The position numbers and the translations under genes were made by a program. Below, piece after piece: positions 59,617-64,000 of a stretch of 64,000 bases of DNA (position 1 is its first letter; each line of letters opens with the position of its first letter). The notes below the pieces were generated by a model. The model was not told the DNA's origin. It did not search any database and saw nothing but the letters and a program-made list of their open reading frames with translations. Origin of the DNA: Phlegmacium glaucopus (Eukaryota > Basidiomycota > Agaricomycetes > Agaricales > Cortinariaceae); NCBI GenBank assembly GCA_015039465.1, contig MU130697.1, positions 1 to 64,000 of the forward strand, given 5' to 3'.

Positions 59617-61242
59617 ATGGCTTCATACCAACTTGTCCCCACTTCAGACTCACCAGAGCGGCTCGCTACTACTACAAAACATCCTCATCGCACGCGTATT
59701 CTTGTTATTCTTCTTTGCGTAGTCACTTTTCTATTCTACTGGATTGGTTGGCGTACATCTCCAGCGATGTCTCATGACGGGAAATATAGTATTGGATAGT
59801 ATGTCCAAGCCATCCTATATTAAATATGTCAACCCTTAACCTATTGATATCAGCTTCGTCAATTGGTATTTCCGGTTCAACGTTCTCAGCGTCAGCTAAC
59901 TTGAATCCTAGGGGTATCTATGGACGAAAGTTCCCTCCGAGTTTGATTCCTGTCAAGGACCTCACGTAAGTTGTTTGATAATTTGAGAGGAACAATTTTG
60001 AGTTTATTCTTTCTTGTCAGCCACATTCTGTATGCTTTCGCCAATGTCAGAGCTGACAGTGGTGAGGTATTCCTCTCTGACCTATGGGCTGACCAAGACA
60101 TCCATTACCCCGGCGATTCATGGAATGACGTCGGTACCAACCTCTATGGCAACTTGAAGGCAATTTATAATCTCAAAAAGCAAAACCGCCATTTGAAAGT
60201 GCTGCTTAGTATTGGAGGATGGACTTATTCGCCTTCATTCCATCCAGTCGTTGTTAATCCGACCTTGAGAACAAGGTTTGTTCAGAGCTCTATCAAAATT
60301 TTGGAGGATTATGGATTGGACGGGCTTGATGTGGACTATGAATATCCTGGAAACGATGAACAAGCTCGTGGTTATGTTGAATTATTGAAGGAGATGAGGA
60401 TTGAATTAGACAAGCACTCGGGGACGAATGGTAAAGGATGTAAATTCCTTCTCTCGGTAAGCATTTACCCAATGGGTGTTGAGGGTGTTTTGTTTACTTT
60501 AATGGCAGATCGCTGCACCTTGTGGACCTGATAATTACAAGAAATTACATGTCGCTGCGATGGACATTTATTTGGATTTTTGGAATCTTATGGCTTATGA
60601 TTTCGGTAACAATTTCTATACACTGCTCCTCCCAGGATATCATGAATGACGTCATTATGCACTCAAGCTGGCTCATGGGATAGCATCGCAAATCACCAGG
60701 CAAATCTTTACGGCGGACCTCTCAGCGCTTGCGCAGCTGTTGATTGGTACATAAATGCTGGCGTACCACGAAACAAAGTCGTTCTCGGCATGCCTCTATA
60801 CGGCAGATCATTCTCCAATACTCAAGGGCCTGGATCACCATTCTCCGGTATCGGCCAAGGAACTTGGGAGAAGGGCGTCTATGATTACCGTGTATTACCC
60901 TTACCTGGCTCAACCGTACATTTCGACCACAACGCGACAGCTAGTTGGACTTATGATGCGTCCAAACGAGAGATGATCAGCTTTGACAATGAGGAGGTTG
61001 CCAGGGTAAAAGGCGAATATATTAGGAGGGAGAGATTGGGAGGAAGTATGTTTTGGGAGCTCAGTGGAGATAAGGGTTCCTCAAGGGAAGGCATGGAAGG
61101 TGGGCCAGGAAAGGAAGCACAGCCTGGACAGAGTCTGGTGACCATTGTCAAGGACGCAATGGGAAGCCTGGAAAGGAGCAGCAATTGGCTCTCGTATAAT
61201 GAGAGCAAGTTTGGCAACATGAGGAAAGGGATGTCATCATAA
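59617..61242 (+). CDS. Membrane-anchored GH18 chitinase
   Basis: Family 18 glycoside hydrolase cleaving chitin. Unlike secreted class V chitinases, it begins with a cytosolic head (MASYQLVPTSDSPERL) and a single hydrophobic anchor (ILVILLCVVTFLFYWIGW), predicting a type II membrane protein with an outward-facing domain. The barrel has DLTHILYAFANVRADSG, VLLSIGGWTYSPSF and the catalytic signature GLDGLDVDYEYPG, with the proton-donor Glu in DVDYE. WNLMAYDFAGSW is rebuilt across an intron. It ends with VVLGMPLYGRSF and GSMFWELSGDKG, where the Trp lines the substrate site. No chitin-binding module is seen. Several introns of 50-80 nt. Confidence 0.92.
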
Positions 61243-61322
61243 AGTAAAACCGAATATGGATCATTCTAAGCTCGAGACACCTAAATACTTAACATTCACA
61301 ACGACATTTGTTTTTTACTGAA

Positions 61323-62204
61323 TTATCCAGACATAATTGGGTGATATGCACGGTTACCAGCTGCCCATTGGTGGCCCGCATCAGCGGCAACACCTGTCCA
61401 TAACACACAGAAAGAGATCAAGATGCTCAATATCCACGATATTGTATGGAGGACGTATGCAATCCCTAAGCGCGGGGGGGGCAATAAATATCAATGAAGT
61501 GGCGAACGGCCATGTAGAACTCACCTGGGCGTGCCTGCTTAAAGGATGGGTAATTTGAATTGTAGTACATTTCTGTAATGAGTGCAAACGTTGATATTTG
61601 GCAGACGGCTAAGAGACCAAGATAAAAAGACTTGAACTTTATAGAATTTAGAAAAAAACACACCTTGGAATAGTACCAGCCCGGACACTGCTCTCCATAT
61701 CCGCCTTCTTCTTGAATGAGTGGTGACACCAAAAAGGATGGCGACCAACGAAACAGAAGCGAATCCAATTGCCAATTCATCGATGTATCCTGCACTTACC
61801 CAAGCAGCGCAGAATGTCTTGTTTTCTTTCTCGCATTGATCTGTAACACTGCCTGGGAAGTGACGGCATTCGTAATTCTTGTATGATATCTTGCCTTTAC
61901 CATCCCCAGATGGAATTTCAGAGAGAGTTAATTGACATCGCTCGTGTAAGCCGAATGTGACGGTGACTCTTGTATAGAGAACTTCATCGTAATGGACAAC
62001 GAGCCTATGCGCATCCAATCGCAGAACCCCCGTCGGTTAATGCATTCCTAGTAAAGGAAAGATGGGTACCAGTCTGGTCGATGGGCAGAAAGGACATTCT
62101 AAAAGACCATGAGCAAAAGCGGTTTGTTAGTGGTAGCAATAACAGACCATCAAAAGTGTTAGAGCAACAGCGGCAAAAGTAACGAAATACGATGTTTTCC
62201 TCAT
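61323..62204 (-). CDS. Four-helix membrane protein of a fungal family
   Basis: Small tetraspan membrane protein of unknown function. The first helix is MRKTSYFVTFAAVALTLLM, followed by NVLSAHRPDW joined by an intron to LVVHYDEVLYTRVTVTFG. The extracellular loop carries cysteines (ERCQLTLSE, YECRHFPGS, VTDQCEKENKTFCAAW), likely paired as disulfides. Further hydrophobic segments: ELAIGFASVSLVAILFGV, a helix near LLAVCQISTFALIT, and LHTISWILSILISFCVLWTG in the last exon. The layout (first helix, Cys-rich loop, three helices) recalls claudin or SUR7-like proteins, but the sequence relation is not shown. The stop at 61323 is 80 bp from the chitinase stop (convergent). Confidence 0.78.
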
Positions 62205-62291
62205 GGTTGGGGGGTTGAGAACAAAGCTGGCTTTCATTAAGTAATTACATATGTCATAATTGCGGGGATTATGCTGGACATGCGCGCTATC

Positions 62292-62453
62292 TCATTCTAG
62301 CCACTTCCTCACATGCCTACCAAGCCACAGCGCAAATCCCGCACCAGATAAGCCCGGGAACTGTCGATAAGGATACTCCCAAGTCATTGGCGCACCAAAG
62401 GCTGGAGGTTTAGGATGCAATATATAAATATGCGTAACATATGTCACTAACAG
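62292..62453 (-). other. Unexplained 53-codon open frame
   Basis: An open stretch between two stops reads with protein-like composition, including HPKPPAFGAPMTWEYPYRQF and GLSGAGFALWLGRHVRKWLE. It lies between the stop of the transporter gene (62472) and the start of the tetraspan gene (62204). Its only Met (62387) gives 31 residues. No in-phase splice from the transporter gene was found. Confidence 0.3.
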
Positions 62454-62471
62454 TCACTACGTCCTTCTTGA

Positions 62472-64000
62472 TCACGAGAGTGTATACCTATCTGCAATCA
62501 TCTACATACAGAAAAGTCAAATCATTGTGTGCAATTAATACACAAGGACTCTTACCGTAAACAAGCTAGGTGCTCGAATAGCTAATACTTGGGGATCCTC
62601 CCCAAGGCCCACAAATCTGTCCAACAGTCAGATGTTCTTCGTAAGGTCCTAGAGCGGTATACAACTCACATCGTCGACACACCAGCTTCTATGGCTGAGG
62701 ACATAGTCATTGCTGTAATGGTTTGTCAACAAGTATATCTCTCGATCACAAGGGTAGACTTACAACACACAAGCCCAATCAGGAAGGAAAACAAAAGGAT
62801 AGGTGCAGTATATTGTCCACCCGTATTGTAGGAAGGTGCGGTGACTGTTGTTTCCCTGTCAATGATCGAGCATAACGCAGCCAAGTAGGACGTACACCGA
62901 GTGTAGAGATATGCAAATAAGGAGCATAGTAGTCCGATAGCATAAGAGCCCCACATCATTGCTGGTCAAGATTAAGTGTGCATGCAAGAAAATTGAAATC
63001 GAGAACTACTCACTCATCCCCACAAGGGAGTCATTGATCAAAGCATCGATGCCTAAAAGAAGTATGATTGCCTGGTCCACTGGAGGTCAAAGTACTTACC
63101 TCTATCTTTAAATAACTTCCAAGTGTCTTTGGCAGCTGCGATATACGGTTTGCCATATAACGCTGTCGAACGATATCTGTCAAGAACTTGTTTTTGGCAG
63201 ATACAGAGAAGCCAATATACCGATTTCAATGTACGCATATCTAGAATAACACGTAAATACGTTGAACGAAGAATACCTGAAAACTGCGCACCTGTTAAAG
63301 TACTCCACAGTACTTTCAAGGAGTCCAATGAAACATGATGCGCAACACGCTAGGCATACTTCAACAGCTAAGAGGTCCTATTTTAACCTCTGTTCCACAT
63401 GGACAAGGGTAGGCAGGACTCACGATGACCATCTGCATTTGCATTGTTCATGGCTGCATTTAAGATCAACCTCAACAGGTCCAAGATAGTAACAATCAAA
63501 GAGCCAAATGCAATTGATCCCAAGGAGAAGGTTGACGCACGTCCGAATGCGGATAACGTTGGATGTTTAGGCTGTAACTATCGGTCAAAAGACTGAAAGT
63601 TCATCTCGTGGTAGTCGACGCACCATTTCACCAAGGCTGCGAGGACCGAAGTAGTACCAGGATCCGAATGGGCCACCAGCGAGGGTCGCTAGCGAAACGT
63701 TGCCTATGACTTGTGAAGTCCATAGGAAGGAAAACGTCTCAAAGAAGATAAGACCGGCCACTTTGCCACTGGAACAGTTTGACGTATCACAAGCTAAAAA
63801 AAAATATGAGCAAAGGTCTGATATAATAATTTATCAAACCTACATGGGTTTCCTGGGGTCCACTTCGCATAACTATTTCCCATTCATTTCATGATTAGGC
63901 ACAAAAAACGAAGACTTACGTCGCTATCACAGTAAATGTATACCACCTGTGTATGAGAATTAAACGTCAATAATCCATGAGTAGTCTGTGTGAGCCTCAC
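62472..64000 (-). CDS. PNS1: Choline-transporter-like protein (CTL/Pns1), cut by the right edge
   Basis: C-terminal part of a multi-pass membrane protein of the CTL/SLC44 family, called Pns1 in yeast. Pieces read on the minus strand over many short introns: YTFTVIATCDTSNCSSGKVA, FFETFSFLWTSQVIGNVSL, GGPFGSWYYFGPR, KHPTLSAFGRASTFSLGSIA, FGSLIVTILDLLRLIL, CFIGLLESTVEYFNRYAYIE, LYGKPYIAAAKDTWKLFKDR and GIDALINDSLVG, then helices around MMWGSYAIGLLCSLFAYLY and YTAPILLFSFLIGLVCC. The end is GLGEDPQVLAIRAPSLF followed by a short tail with its stop at 62472. The tract from STVEYFNRYAY to AKDTWKLFKDRGID is a family hallmark. The N-terminal half lies beyond the window. Substrate uncertain. Confidence 0.88.

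Overview
The window is a gene-dense piece of nuclear DNA from a filamentous basidiomycete, most likely an Agaricomycete. I infer this from the many short introns (typically 50-60 nt with GT..AG ends), the small gaps between genes (often 50-250 bp), and the gene families present: a family-14 polysaccharide lyase, an allantoinase, a KRE6/SKN1-type glucan enzyme, and a four-helix membrane protein of a type I associate with mushrooms. No tRNA, rRNA, transposon or CRISPR array was recognised.

Left part (1-13.5 kb): the edge of a membrane-protein gene; an ataxin-3/Josephin deubiquitinase; a PA-TM-RING ubiquitin ligase; a TBC-domain Rab GAP; a Yippee-type zinc protein; allantoinase; a mitochondrial ABC1/ADCK1-type kinase-like protein; and a PC4/Sub1 coactivator. 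Centre-left (13.7-25.6 kb): one very large HECT ligase of the Tom1/HUWE1 type. Centre (25.7-43.5 kb): a quinone-oxidoreductase-like enzyme, an acyl-CoA synthetase, RNA polymerase II subunit RPB3 with an unusual Gly-Trp-rich tail, an EF-hand MscS channel, the SNARE Tlg2/syntaxin-16, a tiny zinc-ribbon protein, the Fe-S assembly factor NAR1, a polysaccharide lyase and an AVT-type amino-acid transporter. Right part (43.6-64 kb): phosphomevalonate kinase, ferrochelatase, a RAD57/XRCC3 recombination protein, a second membrane RING-H2 ligase, a coiled-coil protein with a J-like motif, a GTPBP1/2-type GTPase, a membrane-anchored GH16, a membrane-anchored GH18 chitinase, a tetraspan membrane protein and a choline-transporter-like protein cut by the right edge.

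Most genes are unrelated housekeeping genes, as is usual in fungi. Two loose themes stand out. The left half and position ~50 kb hold four ubiquitin-system genes (one deubiquitinase, two membrane RING-H2 ligases, one HECT ligase). The 57-64 kb block is surface-related: two enzymes tethered by N-terminal membrane anchors that act on glucan and chitin, followed by two multi-pass membrane proteins.

Coordinates are genomic spans from start to stop codon, introns included. Exon joins were inferred by reading the sequence for splice sites and conserved protein motifs; those of the larger genes are only partly resolved. All family assignments rest on motif recognition, not on database searches.
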